NCBI RefSeq assembly: GCF_019393635.1
Contig: NC_057861.1
Span: 197,099,026-197,163,025, forward strand
Reading direction: 5' to 3'
DNA: 64,000 bases
From: Dromiciops gliroides
Taxonomy: Eukaryota; Chordata; Mammalia; Microbiotheria; Microbiotheriidae
The notes under the pieces were generated by a model. The model did not search any database. It saw nothing but the letters and a program-made list of their open reading frames with translations, and had not been told where the DNA came from. This document shows, piece after piece, positions 32,939 through 42,879 of the stretch. A program made the translations under genes and the position numbers. Position 1 is the stretch's first letter. Each line of letters begins with the position of its first letter.

Positions 32939-33070
32939 TGGGGCAGCTAGGTGACACAGTGGACAAAGCACCACCCCTGGACCCAGGGGGATCAGAGCCA
33001 AAACCCAGCCTCAGACACAAGACAGTCACTCACTGTATGACCCCAGGTATGTTCCACAACTCCAATTTTT
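32939..33070 (+). mobile_element. Marsupial SINE, degraded
   Basis: ggggcagctaggtgacacag head, ataaagc-like block changed to acaaagcaccacccctgg, core eroded (tcactgtatgaccccagg). Inserted near the ORF1/3'-region junction of the inner HAL1. Confidence 0.8.
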
Positions 33071-34576
33071 TATGGTTTTCTACGTTCTTGTGTTTGAAAA
33101 TAAAATTTGCCATTCAGTTTGGGTCTTTTCATCACAACTACCTGAAAGTCCTCTTTTTCATTGAAGTCCCATTTTTTACTCCGAAAGATTTTACCCAGTT
33201 TTGCTAGATAAGTGATTCTTGGTTGTAATCCGAATTACTTTGTCTTCTGGAATATCATATTTCATGACCTCCAATCCTTTAATGTAGAAGCTGCTAGATC
33301 TTATGCTATCCTGACTGGGGCTCCACAGTACTTGAATTCTTTCTTTTTGGCAGCTTGCAATATTTTCTCCTTGACCTGGCAGCTCTGGAATTTGGCTATA
33401 ATATTCTTGTGAGTTTTCCTTTTGGGATCTCTTTCAGGAGGTGATCAGTGGATTCTTTCCATTTCAATTTTACCTTCTTCTTATAGAATATCAGGGCAAT
33501 TTTCCCTGACAATTTCTTAGAAGATGATGTCTAAGCTCTTTCCTTGATCATGGTTTTCAGGTAGACCAATAATTTTCAAATTATCTCTCCTGTCTCTATT
33601 TTCCAGGTCAGTAGTTTTTCCAAGAAGATATTTCACATTGCCCTCTATTTTTTTTATTCATTTGGATTTGCTCAACTGTGTCTTTGTTTCTCATAAAGTC
33701 ACTAGCTTCCATTTGTTCAATCCTAATTCTTAGGCAATTATTTTCTTCAGAGAGCTTTTGTATTTCCTTTTCCATTTGGCTTTTCAAGCTATTGATTTTT
33801 TCTCATGTCTTTCCTGCATCACCTTCATTTCTCTTTCCATTTTTTCCTCTACCTCTCTAACTTGATCTTCAAAGTCCTTTTTGAGCATCTCTATGGCCTG
33901 AGACCAATTCATATTTTTCTTGGAAGCTTTAGATATAGGGGCCCTGATGTTGATATCTTCCTCTAAGGGTGCACCTCGATCTTCCTTATCACTAAAGAAA
34001 CTTTCTATGGTCTTCACCTTTCTCTGTCTGCTCATGTTACCTTTCTTTTAGTTGACTTTTAGCTCCTTAAAGTGGGGCACTGTTTCCAGGCTGCATTGTC
34101 CCAAGCTTCAGGAGGTCCCAGGTGGTATGATTTAAGGAGGAACATGGTTTTCACTCACCTGGCCTGTTCCCTGGTCCACAGATAACCCCAGACCAATTTG
34201 ATAATCAACCAGCTTTGTGTGCTGTGGTTGTCAGCTCTGACGAGCCTGTGCCCCTCCCCCACCTGGGCCACTGCTACTCAAGCCTACATCCTGGTTCCCA
34301 GCAGGGGTGAAAAACCCAAGTTCAGCCTCAGCACCAGCAGAGATCCCTGTAATCTCCCCTCTGCCAAGGGCTCAGCCCACTCACCAGACTGTGATCTTAG
34401 TTCCAGATGACATTGGCGCTGCAGCTGATTCAGAGGCTCTAGGGGTCTCTTTCTCTGGTGAGGCCTTCCTGGGACTGAATCTGTGTGAGTGTGACTGTAG
34501 GGTTGGGCTCCACTCCTGTATCAGCATAGAAGCTCCCTCCTTCCAACCTTCCAAGCTGTTCTTGGTTGGAAAATCC

Positions 34577-35340
34577 ATGATGACACCTTTAAAATAAAGT
34601 TAAGGGGTAAGAGGAATAAGAAAGGGAAAGGGAGAGGTGGGCTGGGGAAAAGTAGCTCACATAAAAGAAACAAGAAAAAGCTTATGGAGTGGAAGGGAAA
34701 ATGGGGAAGGAGTAGGGAAGTGAATGAACCTTACTCTCATCAGAATTGACTCAAAGAGGGAGTAACATACACACTCAAATGGGTATAGTAATATATTTTG
34801 CCCTGAAGGGAGGGGAAGGGGATAAGGGGTTGGGGGAGAGGTGAAGGAAGGGAGGGCAGATAAGGGGAGGGGGCAGTAAAAAGCAAAACACTTTCATGGT
34901 GGGATAGAGTGAAGTAAGATCAAAAATAGAGTAAATATCAAGGGGAGGGAATAGGATGTATGGTAATACAGTTAGCAATAGTAACTGTGAAAAAAATGAA
35001 GAGCAGGATGATATCAGAAGGATATATGAAAAATGCAAACCATCAACAGAGGAAGAACTGATGGTATCTGAACAGATTGAACTATAATTTTATTTCTTAG
35101 CTCCTCTTTCTAAAGTTATTTTGTCTATTTTCTTTTACAACCTGACTAATGTGAAGATGTTTTGCATAACTGCACATTTATGAGTTATATTGAATTGCTT
35201 GATTTCATAGGGAGGGTTAAAGAAGGAGGGAGGGAGGAAGAAAATTTAGAACACAAAGTTTTAAGAAATCAATGTGAAAAAAATTGGGCTTTTTTACATG
35301 TAACTTGGGGAAAATTCTAAATAAAAATTTAAAAAGAAGA
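34577..35340 (+). mobile_element. HAL1 (+), 3' region of the outer element
   Basis: Resumes the outer HAL1: aaaataaagttaaggggtaa, the purine-rich ggaggggaaggggataaggg tract, gcaaaacactttcatggtgg, then an L1-like 3' UTR and a tail with ctaaataaaaatttaaaaag. No reverse transcriptase. Purine-rich part matches the complement of 32480-32940. Confidence 0.85.
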
Positions 35341-35344
35341 AGAA

Positions 35345-35640
35345 GAAAAGAACCTCAATATAACATTAAAAATACATGGAAGAAAAAAAAAGTCAGAACT
35401 TTACACAAAGCTATTTTGTTACTATCTCTTTAAATTTAATATGCCCTTTTAAAAACTGTAAATAATAAATTTACAAATCCACATACACTCTTTCTTATTC
35501 TTTGTATATTGAAAAGTTTGTTTTGTTTATTAAGTTCATAATTTTTTTTAAAGTGTTTTTAAAGATTAGTTATCTTAGAAAATAGAGGTTTCTTCCTATA
35601 AGGAAAGGTCTGAACCACTTGTTAAAAGATATTATAGAGG
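35345..35640. other. Unassigned AT-rich DNA
   Basis: Nothing recognised beyond A- and T-rich short runs. Confidence 0.4.
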
Positions 35641-35644
35641 AAAT

Positions 35645-35772
35645 CAAAAAGAATGTAAACTTCTTGAGAGCAAAGACTATTTCACTGTTGTCTTTATGTC
35701 CCCAGTACCTAGTGCAAGTTGTGGTACATAGTAGGTGCTTAATAAATGCTTGTTAATTGACTGATCAATTCT
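35645..35772 (+). mobile_element. L2 LINE 3' end
   Basis: gaatgtaaacttcttgagag, caaagactatttcactgttg, cccagtacctagtgcaag and catagtaggtgcttaataaa. This is the textbook L2 terminus order. Confidence 0.85.
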
Positions 35773-35884
35773 AGTTCAGGTACATTTTGTGAGTTTCCTT
35801 CCACCTGGGATATTCTGTGATTTTGTGAATAAATGACCAGGGTGAATGCCTAAATAAATTCTTATTTCCTCCCCAAGACCACTA

Positions 35885-35985
35885 TATCTTTTCATGCCTT
35901 CTTCAAATAATCAACAAGTATGTATTAACACTTAATATTTGCCATGACTAGGTCCTGGGGATAAAAAAATGTAATGGAGGTCTAG
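35885..35985 (+). mobile_element. L2/L3-type tail fragment
   Basis: aatcaacaagtatgtattaa, then gccatgactaggtcctgggg. Short and diverged. Confidence 0.45.
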
Positions 35986-35989
35986 TGCA

Positions 35990-36734
35990 TGAACAAATCC
36001 CAATAGTTTATTCAGATATCATCCCTACATATGGCAAACACTAGGGAGATGGCTTTCTGAAGAATTGTGATGATATTTAAGGGAAATGCCTTGAAAAGAC
36101 TGTGAGCATGCATAGACATTCAGCAACTCCCTCTAATTGGCTGGCCATTTGGTTGAGAGCAGCATTTTTCAATTGGTTGCATAATTGGAACTGTCAGAGC
36201 TTTTAAAAAGGCTTGAGTAAATTTTGACTGTTTTGTCACTGCATCCCTGTCTGGAGGAGAAAGCTGATTCCTTCATTCATAGCATCTGATAAATTACTAC
36301 GCTTTAATGTAAAAGGGTCTTAGAGCCTTCTTTCCCCTTTGAGGCCTTATGGCTTCTAAAAAAGGAGACCGTCTTCCATTATTTATTCTCTCTTTTCTGT
36401 TGTGGGTGCATGGAGTGGAGATTCCAGTGTTGTTGGAAGAGCAGGCACAGGAATCTGGGAGTTGGAATTCAAGTTGGGTGTTATAGCCAGCCCAGTATTA
36501 ATGCCACAAGAAGCAAAGAATGATCTTTGGGACTCCTGCCCATCAGAAGATCTCATCAAGCTTTTGAACTTGAATGGACCAATGATATGCTGAGCTAAGT
36601 CAGGGGGTGTAGTAGCTTCCTCAGATCTAGAAAGAAACCATAAGTGGCTTATAGCTAGGGATGTTCCTCCTTCTACTGCCTGCCGGTTGGAGGAGAGGGA
36701 GTTCCTGATTGGGTTCACAGAATGTTCCAGAATT
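35990..36734. other. Unassigned; contains a promoter-like cluster
   Basis: Two CCAAT-box-like motifs (ctaattggctgg near 36133 and caattggttgc near 36170) are followed by ttttaaaaaggcttg near 36201. A long reverse open frame (36383-36817) runs out of this region into the L3 copy; it has no recognised domain. Confidence 0.35.
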
Positions 36735-36995
36735 TGTGAGTTAGAAGGGACCATCAAGTCTAACTCATACCTGGAAAGAATCCCCTCTATAACATCTTGA
36801 ACAAGTGATCTTCTCACCTTTTACACAAAGACCTCCAGTGAGGGGGAAACCCAGTACCTCCCCAGGTAGCAAATTCCACTTTAATATAACTCATAAATAG
36901 GAAGCTTTTCCCTTAGATTTCCCTCTCAACAATTTCCACCCATTCCTATGACTGCTTCTCTGGGGCCAAAATGATGTATTCTTGGCATCCTGTTA
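36735..36995 (-). mobile_element. L3/CR1 LINE 3' region
   Basis: Reverse order: gagttagaagggaccatcaa, aagacctccagtgaggggga, cccagtacctccccaggtag, gaagcttttcccttagattt, tttccacccattcctatgac. The same region occurs forward at 28165-28435. Confidence 0.85.
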
Positions 36996-37109
36996 GTTGC
37001 AGTGTTTTGTTGGGGAAATGCACTTTGAGTTCCAAACAACCAATTTACAAATTAACTTTTGGAACATTAAAAAGAATTGGATCTGAAATTAAAGGATCAC
37101 AGATTTAGT

Positions 37110-37265
37110 GCTTAAAAAAGAACCTGAGGCCAACTGAGTTTAAATTTTGAATATGCTACCAATATAAGTTTTATCTCCCAGCCCTCAGTTTCCTCATGTG
37201 TAAAATGAGGAGTTCATATTAGATAACCTCTAAGGTCTCCTTTCATTCTGAGTCTATGATTTATG
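37110..37265 (+). mobile_element. MIR/THER-type SINE, degraded
   Basis: Right half: cctcagtttcctcatgtgta, aaatgaggagttcatattag, ataacctctaaggtctcctt and the end gagtctatgattt. Confidence 0.65.
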
Positions 37266-37269
37266 ATCT

Positions 37270-37984
37270 CTACAATTCCTTCCCACTGTGATCCTTTGAG
37301 CCTGTTATTAGGTTAACCTGAATGGCCAAATACAGACTTAACCCCTAAACCATTCTGGAGTACCTCAGTGTAGTGTGACTATCACTCAACAAGAACTTTA
37401 TCTCATCCATACAGTTTGCAAGCAGGTACTAGTATTCAGAACAGGCTGGAAGGAAGATAAAAGTGAGAATTGTTTGCTCACCACCAAATAGCAGCAGATT
37501 ATTATCACCCCAGAAAGCATTACTGCTCTGAAAAAGCAAAGTTCAGAAACACTTGAACTCCAGATCCTTAAATGGTGCTACTCTAGGCTAAATTTCTGAC
37601 CCCTTGAAGGGGAAAAAAAATAAAAATAAAAAAAAACTTTGGAAGGGTGCTAAAGTAAACCAAGCCAGAGATCCAAAACCTCCACAGGGAAGAAAGAGAC
37701 TCTGGATCTTTGCATCTCTCAACAAGTATTTAAAAGCAAACCAGCCTGTCCTCTGCCAAATCATTCTTCCCAAATGGCTAGGAGTGCTATTCCTGGGGAG
37801 TAGAGAAACTCTGTAAAATTCTGCAAATCCCTTAATCCATTCAGGAACCCCTCCCCGACCCCCAACCAAATTAGAAGAAATGAATTTTTGTCATGAAAAT
37901 TGCAGCCCTGCCCTAGCAGTGTTGTTCAGCCTCAGAAGGACAGAATCTAAGCATCCTGAGATGCTCTTTAGAAAAAGAAAACAA
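37270..37984. other. Unassigned DNA
   Basis: No repeat cores. Opposing short open frames at 37588-37869 have no recognised domain and contain an A/T-rich tract. Confidence 0.4.
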
Positions 37985-37985
37985 G

Positions 37986-38160
37986 GGGCAGCTAAGTGGT
38001 GCAGTGGATAAAGTACTGGATCTGGATTCTGGAGAACCTGAGTTCAAATTTGACCTCAGACACTTGACACTTACCAGCTGTGTGACCCTGGGCAAGTCAC
38101 TTAACCCTCATTGCCCATTTTAAAAAAAAGAAAGAAAAACAAAAACAAAAACAAAACAAA
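37986..38160 (+). mobile_element. Marsupial tRNA-headed SINE
   Basis: Forward copy ggggcagctaagtggtgcag ... cagctgtgtgaccctgggca with a long A-rich tail of (AAAAC)n type. Confidence 0.9.
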
Positions 38161-38442
38161 ACAACTTGTACCACAACTTCTAAAAAGCCAGCCTTGCTAG
38201 CTAGGGTCTCTCCTCAAATCGCGCCCTCCCACTCCCATGAGAGGGAATACCATTAAATAATAACTTAGACTAGACTGAGGACCTTCTTTATCCATTCTTC
38301 CTCCTCCCCATACCATTACTCTTCAATCCATTCTTCCATTTTCTTTTAAAAACTACAATCACCAACCTATAGGAGTAGTATTTATAACATTTTTTTTCAG
38401 TGCCTTAGCCTTCAGCCTGGTATAAACATTTAGCAGCCTCTT

Positions 38443-38596
38443 TTTTTGGGGGGGGGGACGTGAGGAAATTGAGGTTAAGTGACTTGCCCAGGGTCACACA
38501 GCTAGTAAGTGTCAAGAGTCTGAGGCTGGATTTGAACTCAGGCCCTCCTGAATCCAGGGCTGGTGCTCTATCCACTGCACCACCTAGTTGCCCTAC
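38443..38596 (-). mobile_element. Marsupial tRNA-headed SINE
   Basis: Reverse copy; ggttaagtgacttgcccagg, cacctagttgccct head. The tail holds T7 then a run of 10-11 Gs. Duplication cagcctctt at 38434-38442 and 38597-38605. Confidence 0.9.
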
Positions 38597-38654
38597 CAGC
38601 CTCTTATTAGAAAGTTTTCTCGAAATAAGAGCAGATATTGATATAGTCTGTAAA

Positions 38655-38870
38655 TTACTTCATATACATTATGTCTTTTGGTCCTCACAACCACCCCAAG
38701 AGATAGGTACTATACAGGTATTATTACAGATTTAGAGATGGGGAAGCATAGGTTAAATAACTTGTCCGGGTTTATACTCCCAGCAAGTGTCAGCAGTGCA
38801 ATTCAAGCCCTTATCTCTTCTGATTCCAAGCCCAGAATTCTTTCCACTAACCCACAACTCCAAGTCACAA
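38655..38870 (-). mobile_element. MIR SINE, nearly complete
   Basis: Reverse order: ggtcctcacaaccaccccaa, gagataggtactatacaggt, gatggggaagcataggttaa, taacttgtccgggtttatac, gcaattcaagcccttatctc, ttctttccactaaccc. Confidence 0.85.
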
Positions 38871-40769
38871 TTTTAAGAAATTAAATTTAAATGATTAACG
38901 ACCTACTCTTATCCAGTTCCAAATATGAAACCTATTTTGATGGGGAAACTATGTAATAATTTCACTATTTCTTAATATTTCATTAACAAATTTTATGGTT
39001 TCAATGATTATTACAAACCCTACAGCAAATAAAAGGGGGAAAAACAAATTGCATTGCTGAGAACAGTGTATTCACAGACAAAAATAGCATGAGAACACTG
39101 TCTAATGATTTATGGACAGACGCCCATGTAGGTAAATTATTCTTAGGAAACTAGTCCTGAATTTGAATTTTATTTCACAGTCTAATCTAAAAATTTCAAA
39201 TATCTGTTTCTATAACTGCCAACAAATTTAGAAATTTTCATCATGCAATTTGGAAGAAAAAGGAGATGCGGGATATTTTACCTGTCTAATAAGAAATGGA
39301 AAGCAGGAAGAGGACCTTTTTACATTTTTTTTAAATTTTAGGAATAAATCTTTAGAAACATGTCATTGGTGCCAACTTTCATTTCAAAGCATGGTTTAAT
39401 CACATAAATAATTTGACAAGGAAACTGAGTCACAGAAGAATTGTTTGGTAGGCTTACAGTAACAGAGGAAGTCAGCAGCAGACTCAGGATAGTCTTACCG
39501 ATTTCCTAGTGCCTACTTCACAGGGTACCTCCAGCCTTTAGCTTTAGACAGAAATTAGAGTGATGGGGGGGGGGGGGCGGAATAATGTAAATCAAATTAC
39601 AATTTTGCCTGTGCATCATTAAAGACAGACATTTGCTGTTTCTTCCTATACTCTAAATGTGAATTCTTGTTCTCAAGATGACTGGTGTACTTTGTTCCTC
39701 TGAAAAAGAAAAAGCTTTATGCACCCCTCCACCCCCAAATGAGGCTTTCACCTGCTACTAATTTTCTTCCTGGTTACAAAGGCTTTTGTTTGTTTGAACA
39801 AAGAGAAATAGGAGCTATTAGTAGCTGTTTACATTATAGGAATGAGGGCACAGATGGGGGAGGGAAAGAAACCTACATTAATGAGCAAGGGAACGTTGAT
39901 TATTGTGAAATTGCAACCACTTAAAAAAAGATGGATGAATTTTGATTATCTTTGCATGCAACCAGAGCTACTATTATTTCTTATCAATTCCAAAAACCGC
40001 ATGACATACCTGAAGCTGGTACAGCTCACTCAGAGGAAAAGAAGTCCCTGCCCTGCATCATAATATTTAGGTTAGATGTGGGTGCCACGTTAAGTCAGCT
40101 ATTAAATAAACACTCTCGAAATTCTAGAACATGCCATCCAATAGTGCTATTATCTTGTACTAAATCTCTTGATCTGAATTAAATATACACTACCATGTTC
40201 TTCCATTTTCAGGTCTCTGCCCTCATGGTAAATGTCTCATGGGAAGGGTTGTGTTTTTATAATATGTAAATATAGTATGTACCCTATTAGCAGCACCAAT
40301 CACAGATAAGACACTCGATAGTATTTGTCAAATGAGCGAATAAATAAATCAATTTCACTTCTCCTCAGCATGTTTCCAATGGATTTCTGAAAATAACTCT
40401 CTTCACCTTAGTGACTTCAAAGACTATTTAAAGTACTGTCTGTGTATGACCGGGAGCTGAAAAGTTTGCAGCCCTTGTTAATTTTTTTTTCTTCATCCCC
40501 TTCCTTTTTTAAAAAACCAAAGAATTAAGGAAGGTAGTCACAGTCTAGAACATTTTTTGATTAAGGGAAAAAAGCAAATGGTATGAATAGAAAAAGACTA
40601 AATCATGTGACAGGCTTTCCACTGCTTCTCAAATCGGCTTCTACTTGCTGCCACCCACTAATTTGTCAATAGATTGCATCATGTGCCTGTTTCAAACCCA
40701 GAGGACAAGTTACACTAGTAAGGCTTTTTTTTTAATCTTTAGAGATCAAGAGAGGAAAAATAAGTAATG

Positions 40770-40812
40770 CATATATATATACATATGTATATATATACAC
40801 ACACACACACAT
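40770..40812 (+). repeat. (AT)n-(AC)n microsatellite
   Basis: atatatatatacatatgtat, then tatatacacacacacacaca. Confidence 0.9.
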
Positions 40813-41310
40813 AAAATATATGCATCAGACAGTACTCTGGCTTTTAATGTTTTTGTTTTAAATTTAACATATTATGATAGTGCTAAAGGAAGACATAATT
40901 TGTTAGCCAGAGGTTATTTATATGGTTCACTGAAACAGCAAGAGAAGGGGGGAGGAGAGGCTTGTTAGACTAATTCAGCTCACGTGGGAATCGGTGTTTA
41001 CCATCTAACAGCTCTCGTGGAAATGCACAAAATTTTCAAAGTAGAAAAAATAATAACTAACATTGAACTAAAGAAGCAGCTCTCTTCTGTACTCTCTTGA
41101 ATAGAGGGGGGGAAATCTACATTTCAAAGGAATATTTTCTTACATATGGAAATACTTATTTTCTAGCTACTGAAGATCTGCCAGGGAGTATTAAGGAATA
41201 TCATGTTTAGAGCTTCAGAAGCAAATTGCTTCTGCATACATTGGGTTGAGTTCATGGGCTCTGAGGTGCACTTTTAGGATCTGTCATAACTTTGGTAGTT
41301 GGTTCAGGGG

Positions 41311-41342
41311 TATTGTTGTTGTTGTTGTTGTTGTTGTTGTTT
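41311..41342 (+). repeat. (TTG)n microsatellite
   Basis: Ten consecutive TTG units. Confidence 0.95.
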
Positions 41343-41785
41343 TAATCACCTTCCAAACTCCAGAATGGCAGTATATCTCTGTTCTGGGGCACTGATGTTT
41401 AATATCGAATATTTATTGTTTAATTATTGAGTGCCTACAATGCACCAGTCACTGGCAGGAGGCAGGGGAAAAAAATAGATGTGGCAACAATCCATTTCCA
41501 TCCTATTAAAGCCTGCAGGAAACAGGTTTGAGAGATTAGGTGTAAAATGACCAGGGTGAGAAGGCGCCTTTAAGAATGAGCTTCAGAAGCAGTAGATTAG
41601 TTTAAGACCTTCTACTACCCTCAACTGGGCAACACCTTAAACTGAAAGAAAGGATTTGGCTTTTACTTTTACAAAAACTGACTTAAATTGCTGGGCACTT
41701 GGAAATCACCTCCCCTTGAGTCCAGTGGTCCACATTCCCAACCAGAAGAGAGAAAGATCCTATGTCATTTCAGCTAGGTTATAAC

Positions 41786-41803
41786 TCTCTGTCTCTGTCT
41801 CTG

Positions 41804-41836
<33 letters not shown>

Positions 41837-41874
41837 GTCTCTCTCTCTGTCTCTCTCTCTGTTTCTCTCTCTCC
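41786..41874 (+). repeat. (CTCTGT)n / TC-rich microsatellite
   Basis: Hexamer CTCTGT array grading into CT and CTGT mixtures. Reverse reading gives ETETET/REREQ-like open frames that are artefacts. Confidence 0.9.
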
Positions 41875-42069
41875 CCTTTCAATGTGTAGCTCTTAATCTC
41901 AACTAAACAAACCCTTCTGCTACAGTGACCTTTAAAAAAAAGCAACAAACAAACAACAACAACAAAACCCTTAAAACTGCCAAAAATGTTCAACTTTGAA
42001 TAAGAACTTCTTGGGGATGCTGAAACCATTTTCTAAAGTTTTTGTCTACAGGAGCTCAAGAGTAAGTCT

Positions 42070-42600
42070 CTAATCTGCTGAGGGTGAGAGGTAATCACAA
42101 GGTAACTCCTCCTTGCGTTTTATTGCTAAATAATTCCTTGCCACAGGGTTTTGGGGAGGTGTCTGCCAATGCAAGGTTAAATGTACTTGCATTTAGTTAA
42201 AGGCGAATAAAGGAAGAGAAAGCTGCTACTGGTTTTGCCACATGCCTTCCAGGAAATCTTAGCAAGATAAGGAAATGTAAGGGCAGTGCCCATGGCCAGC
42301 CGGCAAGGGGCGCTCCAGCTCCCGTAGCAAAGAGGAAGCAGCGCCTAGCAATTCAGTTTCAGTTGTAGTTGTTAGGGTGGAAAAGGGGTGGGGGGGAGAA
42401 GGGAGGAGGGGCTGCGGCTTGGAAGAGGGAGAAGTCTGAGTTATGGGGATTGATGGGGAGAAGATGGTGCAAATGCTTTGGGGGAAATGGGCCTCAAAGA
42501 CTAAAACAACATATAAAGGGCTGACAGTTGAAAACCCAAAGTTCTCCTTTGTCAGGTCTTTTCAAAGACTACTACTTCTGGTGTGTACAGGAAAACATTT
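42070..42600. other. GC-richer unique block, candidate regulatory sequence
   Basis: Repeat-free, with CpGs concentrated at 42298-42345 (ccggcaaggggcgctcc, ctcccgtagc, cagcgcctagc), followed by a purine-rich stretch. No open frame of note. It differs in composition from its AT-rich surroundings, as conserved non-coding elements or distal promoters often do. No function assigned. Confidence 0.35.
42300..42313 (+). promoter_or_regulatory. CTCF-like motif
   Basis: ccggcaaggggcgc fits the CTCF core consensus (CCASYAGRKGGCRS) at 12 of 14 positions by eye. A motif match alone does not show binding. Confidence 0.35.
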
Positions 42601-42750
42601 TCAGTGAGTAACTTTGCCCAAATTCACATTTCCCCATCGATTAAGATTTTTCACAAGCACAAACAGGATATGAAATGGGTGGTAGGCAGGAGTCAAACAT
42701 GAGAACTTGGTGAATTTCACACCAGGCAAGTCCATTCAAAAGTATATTTA

Positions 42751-42877
42751 GTTTGTCCTCTTTTTTTTTTTTTTTTTTTGAGGGAGGGAGAGGGAGAGGG
42801 AGAGGGAGAGGGAGAGGGAGAGGGAGAGGGAGAGGGAGAGGGAGAGGGAGAGGGAGAGGGAGAGGGAGAGGACAAAC
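42751..42877 (+). repeat. T19 plus (GAGGGA)n tract flanked by a 10-bp inverted repeat
   Basis: gtttgtcctc (42751-42760), then 19 Ts, then about 15 GAGGGA-type hexamers to about 42870, closed by gaggacaaac (42868-42877), the exact reverse complement of the left flank. The minus strand gives long Pro-Leu or Ser-Leu repeat frames, which are artefacts. Confidence 0.92.
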
Positions 42878-42879
42878 CA

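Larger units (their letters stand above)
31440..34576 (-). mobile_element. Inner HAL1 (-), near full length, carrying four SINEs
   Basis: Read on the minus strand: 5' UTR 34576-34036, then ORF1 from ATG 34035. The open part 34035-33784 encodes an N-terminus beginning MSRQRKVKTIESFFSDKEDR, followed by a coiled coil (KKDFEDQVREVEEKMEREM). Downstream ORF1 is broken but recognisable to about 33080 (RNA-binding and C-terminal domains). There is no endonuclease or reverse transcriptase; next comes purine-rich DNA (about 32940-32480), the last part of L1 ORF2-like sequence plus 3' UTR (32160-31440). About 2.5 kb without its SINEs. The target-like phrase gatgatatctgtaaaata (31285-31302) recurs as gatgacacctttaaaata (34577-34594), showing insertion into the outer HAL1. 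Confidence 0.85.
38880..42069. other. Largely single-copy DNA with short repeats
   Basis: The least repetitive stretch of the window. Identified inside it: a reverse MIR piece at 39415-39500 (gacaaggaaactgagtcaca), a G-run at 39564-39577, an AT/AC dinucleotide patch at 40770-40812, (TTG)n at 41311-41342, an L2/L3-like scrap at 41418-41475 and a TC/TG tract at 41786-41874. No exon with a recognisable domain. Low repeat density hints at selected non-coding sequence but does not prove it. Confidence 0.5.

Noticed and set aside
36383-36817. 144-codon reverse open frame as a gene
   Set aside because: Its first part lies in an ancient L3/CR1 repeat read in reverse and the rest has no recognisable domain.
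41760-42029. Reverse frame with Arg-Glu-Thr repeats
   Set aside because: Translation of the CTCTGT/TC microsatellite.
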